45,035 nucleotides of DNA, taken from Anaerolineae bacterium. Lineage in GTDB: Bacteria > Chloroflexota > Anaerolineae > S016-19. Positions 9,774-18,607 of the stretch are shown piece by piece. A program made the translations under genes and the position numbers. Position 1 is the stretch's first letter, and every line of letters begins with the position of its first letter. The DNA is taken from NCBI GenBank assembly GCA_027016315.1, contig JALWAP010000026.1:1-45035 (forward strand), given 5' to 3'. A model generated the notes under the pieces. It had not been told where the DNA came from and searched no databases. It saw nothing but the letters and a program-made list of their open reading frames with translations.

Positions 9774-11246
9774 ATGTCTTCCTCGAAATCGGCTTTGAAC
9801 CACCTCCCCCGTCGGTTCCGCAAAGAGGCGGTGCTCGTGATTTTCTTGCTGATCGGGTGGGCTTTGAGGGCCTGGGATTGGAACGCTTTTCCGTATCATC
9901 CGGACGAGGCACTCTACGGTTACTGGGCCCGCCTGATCGCCAGCGGCAGGGATCCATGGCTCTTCAGCGTGTACGTGGACAAGCCGCCGCTTTTCATTTA
10001 CGCTCTGGCGGGGGCTTTCAAGCTACTGGGGGTGAGTGAAGCGTCGGCTCGGGTGTTGAACGTTTTCGCCAGTTTCGCGCTCTTGCCGGTTCTGTGGGCA
10101 TTGTTTCGCCGGTGGTTCGACGATACCGTTGCTCTGGCAGCGGTGGTCGTACTTGCGCTGGCTCCATTTGAATTCCTCTTTGCTCCTACAGCGCTCACAG
10201 ACCCGTTCCTTGCGCTGTGGGTTTTTGCTTCTCTTCTGGGTGTCGCTTCGGGGAATTTCTTCGCCGGGGGGCTGGCCGGGGGGCTGGCCTACGCAAGCAA
10301 GCAACAGAGCGTCCTGTTCATCCCGATAGCGCTGTTTGCCATGTTGAAACAGGCCTCCCGCCCGAAAGACTGGCTCGAATTCGTCGCAGGCCTGGGCATC
10401 CCATTTGCCCTGGTGACCTGGTGGGATTCGCTGCGGTGGGCTTTCAGGCCGAGCTTTTGGGACAGGAGCATTGTCACCTATGGTGGGATCTATCTGGAGC
10501 CGGTAGCCAGGTGGGGGAGGAAAGCAATCGAGCTCGGCAGGCTGCTTGGGGATGCTTTCTCGATCTGGCCTGCGGCTGTCGTTGCGGTGGCGCTGCTTTT
10601 GTTCCTGCTGGGCAAGACCACGTCCAGGTGGCGGGGCTGGGATTTCGCTCTGGCATCCTTTTCGGTTGCGTACCTTCTCCTTCACATTGTGGTGAGTTTC
10701 CGCATTTGGGACAGGTACCTGCTGCCGCTCTATCCGCTGCTGGTTCTTTCTGCACTACGTGGGCTTCAGATGTTGGGACGCGATCGTCGGGGCAAGCAGG
10801 TGCGCAGGTTGCTTTTCCTTTTACTGGTTGTTTCCATTGCCGCCGGGATACCGTGGGCGATAGAGGGGAAGCTGCCGGTCGGAGGCGAACACAGGCTGCA
10901 CCAGGGGATAGCGAGCGCGGCCACATTTTTCGAAGAGGAGGCGCCGCCAGGTTCCGTGCTCTATCACCACTGGCTGGGATGGTACTGGGATTATTACCTT
11001 TTCGATGACCGTGTAGACCTCCGGTACTACTTCACCCCCGAGTACCTGGCCGAGAACAGCGAAAAAGTGCTTCCACAGCCTGCGTTCATCGTGATCCCGG
11101 CCTGGGAGACGAAGGAGAGGGCGCCGATAGAGGCTGCCCTGAAGTATCGGGGTTTGAAGCTCCGGCTTTTGAAGCGATTCTATCGAAGGGACGGAAGCCT
11201 TTCGTTTACCCTTTACGAAATCGTCAGACGGGAATCGGCATCCTGA
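9774..11246 (+). CDS. GT39/PMT-like integral membrane glycosyltransferase
   Basis: FPYHPDEALYGYWARLI, VYVDKPPLFIYALAGAFKLLGVSEASARVLNV, multiple TM helices. Confidence 0.85.
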   Translation: MSSSKSALNHLPRRFRKEAVLVIFLLIGWALRAWDWNAFPYHPDEALYGYWARLIASGRDPWLFSVYVDKPPLFIYALAGAFKLLGVSEASARVLNVFASFALLPVLWALFRRWFDDTVALAAVVVLALAPFEFLFAPTALTDPFLALWVFASLLGVASGNFFAGGLAGGLAYASKQQSVLFIPIALFAMLKQASRPKDWLEFVAGLGIPFALVTWWDSLRWAFRPSFWDRSIVTYGGIYLEPVARWGRKAIELGRLLGDAFSIWPAAVVAVALLLFLLGKTTSRWRGWDFALASFSVAYLLLHIVVSFRIWDRYLLPLYPLLVLSALRGLQMLGRDRRGKQVRRLLFLLLVVSIAAGIPWAIEGKLPVGGEHRLHQGIASAATFFEEEAPPGSVLYHHWLGWYWDYYLFDDRVDLRYYFTPEYLAENSEKVLPQPAFIVIPAWETKERAPIEAALKYRGLKLRLLKRFYRRDGSLSFTLYEIVRRESAS

Positions 11247-11274
11247 AACTGCTTCCCCGGTCTTTGTCATTCTG

Positions 11275-11451
11275 AGTAACTCCACAGCGCGCGGTGCTGC
11301 TCAAACGGGAAGAAAACCTGTCGGGAGAGACCGAAAAAGAACGCTAGGACGCGAGGCTGCATAAGGCGCAAAGAATTTTGAAAGTCTTTGCGTCTCGATT
11401 GTCTTCGCGCCTTTGCGTTGACATAACGCCCCCACGGGTGTCTTCTTAGTA
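11275..11451. repeat. ~172-bp hairpin-containing repeat, copy 1
   Basis: Tandem with copy 2 (period 172 bp). Core AACGCTAGGACGCGAGG...GGCGCAAAGAATTTTGAAAGTCTTTGCGTC...CGCGCCTTTGCGTTGACATAAC. Confidence 0.9.
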
Positions 11452-11622
11452 GTCCACAGCGCAATGCGCTACTCAAACGGGAAGAAAACCTGTCGGGAGA
11501 GACTGAAAGGGAACGCCAAGACGCGAGGCTGCATAAGGCGCAAAGAATTTTGAAAGTCTTTGCGTCTCGATTGTCTTCGCGCCTTTGCGTTGACATAACT
11601 CCCCCACGGGTGTTTTCTTAGT
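11449..11622. repeat. ~172-bp hairpin-containing repeat, copy 2
   Basis: Same unit as copy 1: TCCACAGCGCAATGCGCTACTCAAACGGGAAGAAAACCTGTCGGGAGAGACTG...CCCACGGGTGTTTTCTTAGT. Confidence 0.9.
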
Positions 11623-11814
11623 GGGAGCGCAAGCGACGAAGAATCCTGACCAAACCACTACCGCCTCGACTCAGAACGGCGGCTATGACGTGTTCGCTAA
11701 ATGCCACGACCTTGCAGTTGCTCCTACTTTTCCCTGGTGGTACTATTTAGCCGCTGGAAACCATGTTTGCTCCTGGTGGAGAGCAAGGAAGATCGCTTAA
11801 TGAAGGAGGGATCG

Positions 11815-12666
11815 ATGGAGATCAAGAGGATAGGCGTGGTTGGTTGTGGTCAGATGGGGGCCGGCATCGTCGAAGTTGCTGCCAGGACCGGCTTTTTCGT
11901 GACCGTTCGTGAGATTAACGAGGACCTGCTTGCCCGGGGCCTGGAGAGGGTCAAAAAGTCCATGAGCAGGGCTGTCAGCCGGGGCAAGGTTACGGAGGAG
12001 GAAATGGAAGCGGCTATGGGCCGCATCCGCGGAACCGTGGACCTGGCCGAGTTGTCCGATAGCGATCTTGTCATCGAGGCCGCTGTCGAGAACATGAACC
12101 TCAAGAAGGAGATCTTCCAGAGCCTCGACGAACTGTGCGATCCGGAGACCATACTGGCTACCAACACTTCCTCGCTGAGTGTGACCGAGATCGCTGCGGT
12201 GACGAACAGACAGGGCAAGGTTCTCGGCATCCATTTCTTCAACCCCGTTCCTGTGATGAAGCTGGTAGAAATCGTTTCCACCATACTCACCGCTCCTGAG
12301 ACCGTGGCTACGGCGAGGGAAGTGGTGGAGAAAATGGGGAAGACGCCGATCATGGCGAACGATACGCCCGGTTTCATCGTCAACCGGCTTTTGGTTCCGT
12401 ACATCATCGACGCCATACGCGCTTACGAACAAGGCCTTGGCACGAAAGAGGACATCGATACCGGCATGAAGCTTGGAGCCGGTCATCCAATGGGTCCGCT
12501 GGAGCTGGCCGACTACATCGGCCTGGATACCATGCTTTACGTCGCCGAAATCATGTACGAGGAGTTCGGCGAGCCCAGGTTCGCTCCCCCTCCGTTGCTG
12601 AAACGGATGGTGGCCGCAGGGCACCTTGGCAGGAAGTCCGGGCAGGGGTTTTACGATTACAGATGA
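11815..12666 (+). CDS. 3-hydroxyacyl-CoA (3-hydroxybutyryl-CoA) dehydrogenase
   Basis: RIGVVGCGQMGAGIVEVAARTG, IEAAVENMNLKKEIFQSLD, ATNTSSLSVTEIA, GIHFFNPVPVMKLVEIV, DTPGFIVNRLLVPY, GHPMGPLELADYIGLD; RBS AAGGAGGG. Confidence 0.95.
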   Translation: MEIKRIGVVGCGQMGAGIVEVAARTGFFVTVREINEDLLARGLERVKKSMSRAVSRGKVTEEEMEAAMGRIRGTVDLAELSDSDLVIEAAVENMNLKKEIFQSLDELCDPETILATNTSSLSVTEIAAVTNRQGKVLGIHFFNPVPVMKLVEIVSTILTAPETVATAREVVEKMGKTPIMANDTPGFIVNRLLVPYIIDAIRAYEQGLGTKEDIDTGMKLGAGHPMGPLELADYIGLDTMLYVAEIMYEEFGEPRFAPPPLLKRMVAAGHLGRKSGQGFYDYR

Positions 12667-12904
12667 GCTTGATCAGGGCGCCCTCCCGGCTGGAGCGAGC
12701 GCGCTGACATCACGGGCGCAGAGATTGTCAGGTCTTTGCGCCTTGTTTGCTTTGTGCACAGAAACTTCCAGCGCAGCGCCATTGGCCTCGAAGCGGACCG
12801 GCGGCTTGAGGTCGGCATCCCGCTGGAGTCCGGAATCTGTGCTATAATTCACATGATCACGTCCCGCGGAGGTTGCGTGGACGATCCTAATTCGAGGTGG
12901 AAAG

Positions 12905-14047
12905 ATGCGTGAGTTCGTGGATGGAAATACCGCAATCGCGCGCGGAGCCTTGGATGCCGGGTGCAATTTCTACGCCGGTTATCCCATCACTCCGGCGACC
13001 CCAATTCTCCTCTACATGGCTCGAGAACTTCCAAAAGTCGGCGGAATTCTCATCCAGGGAGAGGACGAGATAGCCTCCATCGGCATGTGCATCGGCGCTT
13101 CGCTGGCTGGCGCCCGCCCCTTGACCGCCACCAGCGGCCCTGGGATCAGTCTTTACTCGGAGAACATCGGGCTTGCCATCATGGCCGAAGCGCCGATGGT
13201 CATCGTGGACGTGCAGAGGATGGGGCCTGCCACTGGGGCAGCCACCACCGGCGCTCAAGGCGACGTGCAGTTCGTCAGATGGGGTACCAGTGGCGGGTAT
13301 CCGATAGTCGCGCTGGCCCCCAGCACCGTCCCACAGTGTTACACGTTTACCATGAAGGCGTTCGACATAGCCGAAAGGCTGCGAACCCCGGTTTTCGTCC
13401 TTACCGACAAAGAGCTTTCTTCCGCTATGGCGACCGTGGAGCTCAAGGATTTCCGCAAAGCGGAGGTAGGCAGCAGACCGATGGCTCCTGCGGACGAGCC
13501 GTTCGTTCCCTACAGGTTCGAGACGCCCGAGAGCGTGCCAGCGTTTTCGCCATACGGAGGGCCGCACGTGGTCAGGTATACCACTTCGACCCATGACGAG
13601 TACGGGTATCTCACGAAAGACCCGGAGAAAGTGAACCGGCTCAACCAACACCTCTGGGCCAAGATCGAGGCGAGGCGGGACGAGCTCGAGATGGCGGACG
13701 TGGATCTGGACGAAGGGGCAAGAGTGCTTTTCGTCAGCTATGGGATAACTGCGCAGGCCATGTCGGAAGCGGTCGAGGAAGCGAGGAAATCTGGGGAGGA
13801 AGTATCGTCCTTGACTGTCTACTCCCTCTGGCCCGTGCCGGAGAAGGCCATCCTGGAGGCCGCCTCAGGCGTCGGGAAGATCGTGGTGGCGGAGCTGAAC
13901 CACGGGCAGTACCTGCGGGAAGTCGAGCGGGTGGTCTACCGGCATTCTGCAGAAGCAGGCGTCAAAGCGCCTAAGGTGGTCGGCTTGAACAAGGTCGACG
14001 GCACGTTGATCAGTCCTTCCGAATTTCTGCAGGCGATGGAGGCATGA
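12905..14047 (+). CDS. 2-oxoacid:acceptor (ferredoxin) oxidoreductase subunit alpha
   Basis: FYAGYPITPATPILLYMA, GEDEIASIGMCIGASLAGARPLTATSGPG, MGPATGAATTGAQGDV; KorA/PorA-like. Confidence 0.92.
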   Translation: MREFVDGNTAIARGALDAGCNFYAGYPITPATPILLYMARELPKVGGILIQGEDEIASIGMCIGASLAGARPLTATSGPGISLYSENIGLAIMAEAPMVIVDVQRMGPATGAATTGAQGDVQFVRWGTSGGYPIVALAPSTVPQCYTFTMKAFDIAERLRTPVFVLTDKELSSAMATVELKDFRKAEVGSRPMAPADEPFVPYRFETPESVPAFSPYGGPHVVRYTTSTHDEYGYLTKDPEKVNRLNQHLWAKIEARRDELEMADVDLDEGARVLFVSYGITAQAMSEAVEEARKSGEEVSSLTVYSLWPVPEKAILEAASGVGKIVVAELNHGQYLREVERVVYRHSAEAGVKAPKVVGLNKVDGTLISPSEFLQAMEA

Positions 14048-15369
14048 ACATGGAAGCCATCAAGAGCTACCGAAACGACAGGAAATATCCGTTTTGCCCC
14101 GGATGCGGGCACGCGATGATACTGAACGGGCTGAACGCTGCCTTGGTCAGGCTCCAGCTCGATCCGAAGAAAGTGGTGCTCGTCAGCGATATCGGCTGCA
14201 CCGGGCTGAGCGACCAGTATTTCGTCACCAGCGCCTTCCACGGCCTGCACGGTCGCTCGGTGACTTACGCCACCGGCATCAAGCTCGCGAGACCCGACCT
14301 GCACGTCGTCGTGCTCATCGGCGATGGAGGGGCTGGGATCGGCGGACATCACCTTCTGAACGCTGCCAGGAGGAACATCGGGGTTACGGTCCTGCTCTTC
14401 AACAATTTCAACTTCGGGATGACGGGCGGGGAGCATTCTGTGACCACGCCGCACGATGCCAAGACTTCGACCACACCGCTGGGGAACTACGAATTCCCCC
14501 TGGACGTGGCTTCCACCGTGACGGTGAACGGGGCGAATTTCGTCTGGCGTGGCACCGTGTTCGATCGAGACCTGGGCGACTGGATCGCGCAGGCGATCGT
14601 GCACCCTGGATTTTCCCTGCTGGACATCTGGGACATCTGCACCGCTTATTTCGCTCCGAACAACGGGCTGAACAAACGGACGATGGAAGAGCTTAGGCAG
14701 AAGCTCGGGTGGCCTGCCGGGCTGCTCCACAAAGGTGACCGCCCGGAGTACACTCAGGCGGCAATGGAGAAATGGGGCGCGATGAAGGGCCAGCCGCTGA
14801 GGAAGCCGCTGGCGCTGGAGCCCCGGTTCAAAGCGGCGATCGATCGTAAGTTCCACGTGGTGGTGGCCGGGTCGGCGGGAGGAAGGGTCAGGTCGTCGGC
14901 CAAGATCCTCAGCGTTGCAGGCATCCTTTCCGGGTTGTGGGCTTCGCAGCGTGACGATTACCCGGTCACGGTCAAGACCGGCCATTCGATCTCCGAAGTC
15001 ATCCTTGCCCCTGATCCGATCCGCTATACCGGCATTCCGAAACCGGACGTGCTCCTGCTTTTGTCGGAAGATGGGTACAAGAAAGGCGCGAAATACCTGC
15101 GCAGCATGACGGAAGAGAACTGGCTTTTCACCGTTCCGGCGTTTGCCGATGTGGAGACCAGCGCCCGCAAGGTGGTGTTGGACTTCGCCAGTGCGGGAAT
15201 TCGTGCACCTTCGAGGGAGCTTGCGCTTATGAGCATTGGAGCGATGGTCAAGCGTCTCGGCTTCCTGGAGGTGGATGCCCTGAAGGAGGCAATACGCAAG
15301 TCTCAACGTCCATCGATTGCGGAGGAGAACCTGAAGGTGCTGGAGAAGGGTCTTTCTCTGAAGCTGTGA
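14044..15369 (+). CDS. 2-oxoacid:acceptor oxidoreductase, beta (TPP) subunit fused to a gamma-like domain
   Basis: FCPGCGHAMIL, SDIGCTG, YATGIKLARPDLHVVVLIGDGGAGIGGHH (TPP); C-terminal third FHVVVAGSAGGRVRSSAKILSVAGILSGLWA...HSISEVILAP resembles POR_gamma. ATGA overlap with alpha. Confidence 0.88.
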   Translation: MNMEAIKSYRNDRKYPFCPGCGHAMILNGLNAALVRLQLDPKKVVLVSDIGCTGLSDQYFVTSAFHGLHGRSVTYATGIKLARPDLHVVVLIGDGGAGIGGHHLLNAARRNIGVTVLLFNNFNFGMTGGEHSVTTPHDAKTSTTPLGNYEFPLDVASTVTVNGANFVWRGTVFDRDLGDWIAQAIVHPGFSLLDIWDICTAYFAPNNGLNKRTMEELRQKLGWPAGLLHKGDRPEYTQAAMEKWGAMKGQPLRKPLALEPRFKAAIDRKFHVVVAGSAGGRVRSSAKILSVAGILSGLWASQRDDYPVTVKTGHSISEVILAPDPIRYTGIPKPDVLLLLSEDGYKKGAKYLRSMTEENWLFTVPAFADVETSARKVVLDFASAGIRAPSRELALMSIGAMVKRLGFLEVDALKEAIRKSQRPSIAEENLKVLEKGLSLKL

Positions 15370-15379
15370 GAAGGCGTGC

Positions 15380-15406
15380 CTGCCCGGGGATAGCTCCCCC
15401 GGGCAG
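15380..15406 (+). terminator. Stem-loop after the oxidoreductase operon
   Basis: CTGCCCGGGG-atagct-CCCCCGGGCAG; no clear U-tract. Confidence 0.5.
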
Positions 15407-15449
15407 CCGGATCACACTCCGTGCTGTTGGGCTGGGCTGGTGAGGTGGG

Positions 15450-15761
15450 GTGAGCACTTCAGTGATTGAATTACGAGTTGCGAGAGCCCAAAACGTGCAG
15501 GTAACTGACGATGAGCTGATTGTCGCCCTGGATGATGGGCGAACTATTGTGATGCCGTTGACCTGGTATCCGCGCTTGTTGCATGGGACAAAGGAAGAAC
15601 GGGAGAACTGGCGGTTGATTGGTGCAGGGGAAGGGATCCATTGGCCAGATTTGGATGAGGATATCAGCATTGAGCATCTGTTGGCGGGCGTTCCGTCTGG
15701 AGAAAGTCAAAGGTCGTTACAGAAGTGGCTTTCTGCACGGAGAAAGCAGCGTGCCGCGTGA
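15450..15761 (+). CDS. DUF2442 family protein
   Basis: VQVTDDELIVALDDGRTIVMPLTWYPRLLHGTKEERENWRLIGAGEGIHWPDLDEDISIEHLLAGVPSGES. Confidence 0.85.
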   Translation: MSTSVIELRVARAQNVQVTDDELIVALDDGRTIVMPLTWYPRLLHGTKEERENWRLIGAGEGIHWPDLDEDISIEHLLAGVPSGESQRSLQKWLSARRKQRAA

Positions 15762-15798
15762 ATCGTTATTCAGCTAAAACTCGAGTACAGCAGGCACG

Positions 15799-15855
15799 GC
15801 GTTGCCATGGGCGGGCAGGGGAGTTCTTGCCCGTCGTGTTCATAAATGGCAACGC
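15799..15855. repeat. Nested inverted repeat between convergent genes (possible bidirectional terminator)
   Basis: Outer arms GCGTTGCCAT (15799-15808) / ATGGCAACGC (15846-15855), inner arms CGGGCA...TGCCCG. Confidence 0.65.
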
Positions 15856-15885
15856 TGCGCCACTGACGCTATCGCCGGAGTGTGT

Positions 15886-17397
15886 TTAGGAAAGGTTTTC
15901 CAGGAACTTCACCAGCAACCGGACGCCGAACCCGGTCGCTCCCTTTGGCGTAAGCGGATTCGGCTTATCCGTCCACACGGGACCGGCGATGTCCAGGTGA
16001 GCCCACGGCAGGTCTTCGGCGAATTCCTGCAGGAATAACGCCGCTGTGATCGCGGAAGCCCACCTTCCGCCGCTGTTTTTCACGTCCGCGAAGTCGCTTT
16101 TTATCAGCTCTTTGTACTTCTCGTACATCGGCATCCGCCAAACCGGCTCCGAAACCGATTTCGACGCCTGAGTGATCGACTCTGCGAGCCCTTCTTCCTT
16201 TGTGAAAAGCCCGGCAATTTCCTTGCCCAATGCCACGACGCATCCGCCGGTGAGCGTCGCCAGGTCTATCACGGACTTTGGTTTGTAATTCCTGGAAGCG
16301 TACGAAAGCAGGTCGGCGAGCACCATTCGGCCTTCGGCATCTGTGCTGATCACCTCTATCGTCTTGCCGTTCATGGCTTTCACGACGTCTCCCGGCCGGT
16401 ATGCGTTTCCGTCCGGCATGTTGTACGTGGCCCCGACCAACCCGACCAGGTTCACCGGCAGGCCAAGGCGGGCTGCTGCTTCCAGCGTGCCGATCACCAC
16501 CGCAGCCCCGCCCATGTCGGTCTTCATCCTCCACATCTCTTGAGACGGCTTTATGGAAATGCCACCTGTGTCGAAAGTGATGCCCTTCCCCACCAGCACG
16601 ACCGGGGGCTCCGATCTCTCCGCACCCCGGTACTCGAGCACGATGAACTGCGGTGGATCGTAAGAGCCTTGGGCCACGGCAAGGAAAGCACCCATTCCCA
16701 TTTGCGCCATCTCTTCGCGGCTGTAAACCGTGGCGGACACGGTCTCGAATTTCTCGGCGATCTGCAGGGCCACGCCTGCGAGGTAGGATGGAGATGCAAC
16801 GTTTGGCGGCAGGTTCACCAGGTCTCTCGTCCTGTACACCCCCATGGCGACTGCTTCCGAAGCATGCATCGCTTCCTGGAGCGCAGGGATCTTGCCTCCG
16901 TCCAGTTCCACGATGGATACCGTTTTCAGTTCGCGTCGTTTCGAATCTTCCTTTGACTTCTTGTCCGCATCGAAGCGATACAGGCCCAGCAGGATTCCCT
17001 CGGCGGTCGCCGCTGCTGCCTCTGCGTAGTCCATCCCTCCGGCTCCACCGCCGTGGACTATAGTTGCCATCCTCTCGATTCTCAGATCGCGAGCCCTGGA
17101 AGCCGAGATGGCTGCTGCCTCGCGGACGGTCTGGAGGTCGAAATCTTCCCGCTTCCCGAGCCCCACGATCAGCACTCTCTTCGCCGGGATCGCATCCCGT
17201 GTGTAGAGGAGGGCGGTCTCCAGGCGCTTGCCCTGGAAATCCCCCACCCGAATGACCTCGGAGATCGCGCCATCGAGCGCTTTGTCCACGGCTCCGGTGG
17301 CTCCGGTCGGCGAGGATACTCCCTCGAACAAGTTGACGACTATCAAATCCGAATCCACTCGATCGATGCTACCTTGCACAGCTCGAATTTCGGTCAT
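15886..17397 (-). CDS. pepA: Leucyl aminopeptidase (M17)
   Basis: LVGKGITFDTGGISIKPSQEMWRMKTDMGGAAVVIGTL, STDAEGRMVLADLLSYA, DLATLTGGCVVALG, HLDIAGPVW. Confidence 0.95.
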   Translation of the reverse strand: MTEIRAVQGSIDRVDSDLIVVNLFEGVSSPTGATGAVDKALDGAISEVIRVGDFQGKRLETALLYTRDAIPAKRVLIVGLGKREDFDLQTVREAAAISASRARDLRIERMATIVHGGGAGGMDYAEAAAATAEGILLGLYRFDADKKSKEDSKRRELKTVSIVELDGGKIPALQEAMHASEAVAMGVYRTRDLVNLPPNVASPSYLAGVALQIAEKFETVSATVYSREEMAQMGMGAFLAVAQGSYDPPQFIVLEYRGAERSEPPVVLVGKGITFDTGGISIKPSQEMWRMKTDMGGAAVVIGTLEAAARLGLPVNLVGLVGATYNMPDGNAYRPGDVVKAMNGKTIEVISTDAEGRMVLADLLSYASRNYKPKSVIDLATLTGGCVVALGKEIAGLFTKEEGLAESITQASKSVSEPVWRMPMYEKYKELIKSDFADVKNSGGRWASAITAALFLQEFAEDLPWAHLDIAGPVWTDKPNPLTPKGATGFGVRLLVKFLENLS

Positions 17398-17506
17398 GTT
17401 ACCTCCTTTTCTGTTACGGTTAAGATCGGTACTTCGTGTTCTGAAAGAGCTTTTGCCAGGGTGCTCAACGGATCCCTGGATGCTGGTCGGGTACGCGCTT
17501 GCTTCC

Positions 17507-17686
17507 GAGTAGCTCCACAGCGCAATGCGCTACTCAAACGGGAAGAAAACCTGTCGGGATAGACTGAAAGGAACGCCAAGACGCAAAAGCTGCGTAAGGC
17601 ACAAAGAATCTCGAAAAGTCTTTGCGCCTCACTTGTCTTCACGCTTTTGCGTTGACATAACTCCACCACGGGTGTTTTCTTAGTAG
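17507..17686. repeat. ~172-bp hairpin-containing repeat, copy 3 (dispersed)
   Basis: TCCACAGCGCAATGCGCTACTCAAACGGGAAGAAAACCTGTCGGGATAGACTGAAAGGAACGCCAAGACGC...GTTGACATAACTCCACCACGGGTGTTTTCTTAGTAG. Confidence 0.9.
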
Positions 17687-17719
17687 CTGGTTTGTAACGC
17701 CGATTCCCTCCGGAGGTTT

Positions 17720-18607
17720 TCATTCTGGTTTGCGGAGCACGTAAAGTATCCACTCTTCGGCGTCGCTCAGGTCCAGGCCGCCCCAGGCTTTTTGCACGAA
17801 CTCGAGCTGGAGGCCGGTGGCCTTCGCCATCTTGTCGATCTCCGATGGCGTGTAAACCTGGTCGGCCAGGGTGTATTCGTCGGTCTTGCCGGTTGTCAGA
17901 TCGACGATGTAATACCGCTCGATGGATGCCTGCAGGTTTTCGTCCCAGTGGCGCTCGCCCAGGTGCAGGTATGGCGCATCTCCCCACAACCCGGTATCGT
18001 CCGTGAACCACCAGTTGCTTTCCCCACGATCCACTTTCTCCGGATCGAGCAGCTCGATGGCGAGCCTGCCGCCGGGCTTCAGCGCACCACCGAGTCGCTC
18101 CATCGCTTCGATGGCTCTTTCCCTGGGCATGACGGCAAACTGGCCGTAGAGGAGCAGGGAAGCATCGAAAGAATTCGCGGCCACGGCGGGCCGAAGCACG
18201 TCGGCCAGGTAGAACGCAACGTCGTTTCCCCGGCAGCGCTCGCTGGCGTAGTCGAGGGAAACGGGTGAGATGTCGAATCCGACGACGCTTATCCCCCGAC
18301 GGGCGAACATGCAGGCGTAGAGCCCGGGCCCGCACGTGGCGTCCAGTAGCCGGTCGCCCGGGGAGAGGTGTAAAGCCTCCATGAGGTACCCCACCTGCAG
18401 CTCGATTTCGTTCAGTGGGCGGGAAGCAGCGCCGTGGGTCTGGTCGAGGTGCAGTTGCAGCATCCTGCGGCCGAAATCCGGATCGCTCCAGGGGAAAGTC
18501 TCTCCGTCCACGAAAGGGGTCGGCGGCTGGCGGCGGCGGTATATCCGCCACAGCGACGCCCACAGGTTGCGACCCTTTTCGCAGGAAAAGCCTTCTGCTT
18601 GACTCAT
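17720..18607 (-). CDS. Class I SAM-dependent methyltransferase
   Basis: GDRLLDATCGPGLYACMFARRGISVVGFDISPVSLDYASERC; MerR/ubiE-type Rossmann motif. Confidence 0.88.
   Translation of the reverse strand: MSQAEGFSCEKGRNLWASLWRIYRRRQPPTPFVDGETFPWSDPDFGRRMLQLHLDQTHGAASRPLNEIELQVGYLMEALHLSPGDRLLDATCGPGLYACMFARRGISVVGFDISPVSLDYASERCRGNDVAFYLADVLRPAVAANSFDASLLLYGQFAVMPRERAIEAMERLGGALKPGGRLAIELLDPEKVDRGESNWWFTDDTGLWGDAPYLHLGERHWDENLQASIERYYIVDLTTGKTDEYTLADQVYTPSEIDKMAKATGLQLEFVQKAWGGLDLSDAEEWILYVLRKPE

Noticed and set aside
11416-11445. TTGACA inside each 172-bp repeat considered as an outward promoter
   Set aside because: No acceptable -10 box at 16-18 nt (TCTTCT/TTTTCT).
11275-11622. Tandem repeat considered as a CRISPR array
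   Set aside because: Units are ~172 bp, directly abutting, similar along their entire length, no spacers and no cas genes.
11267-11658. Minus-strand ORFs of 109 and 61 aa (NAKARRQSRRKDFQNSLRL...)
   Set aside because: Product of the hairpin repeat; typical spurious repeat-derived peptide.
12667-12904. TATAAT-like box at about 12842 as promoter of the oxidoreductase operon
   Set aside because: The -35 region at the right distance is poor (CCGCTG); kept only as a weak possibility, not listed.
17394-18563. 389-aa minus ORF covering the third repeat copy and part of the methyltransferase region
   Set aside because: Overlaps the well-supported methyltransferase in another frame and reads through the noncoding repeat.
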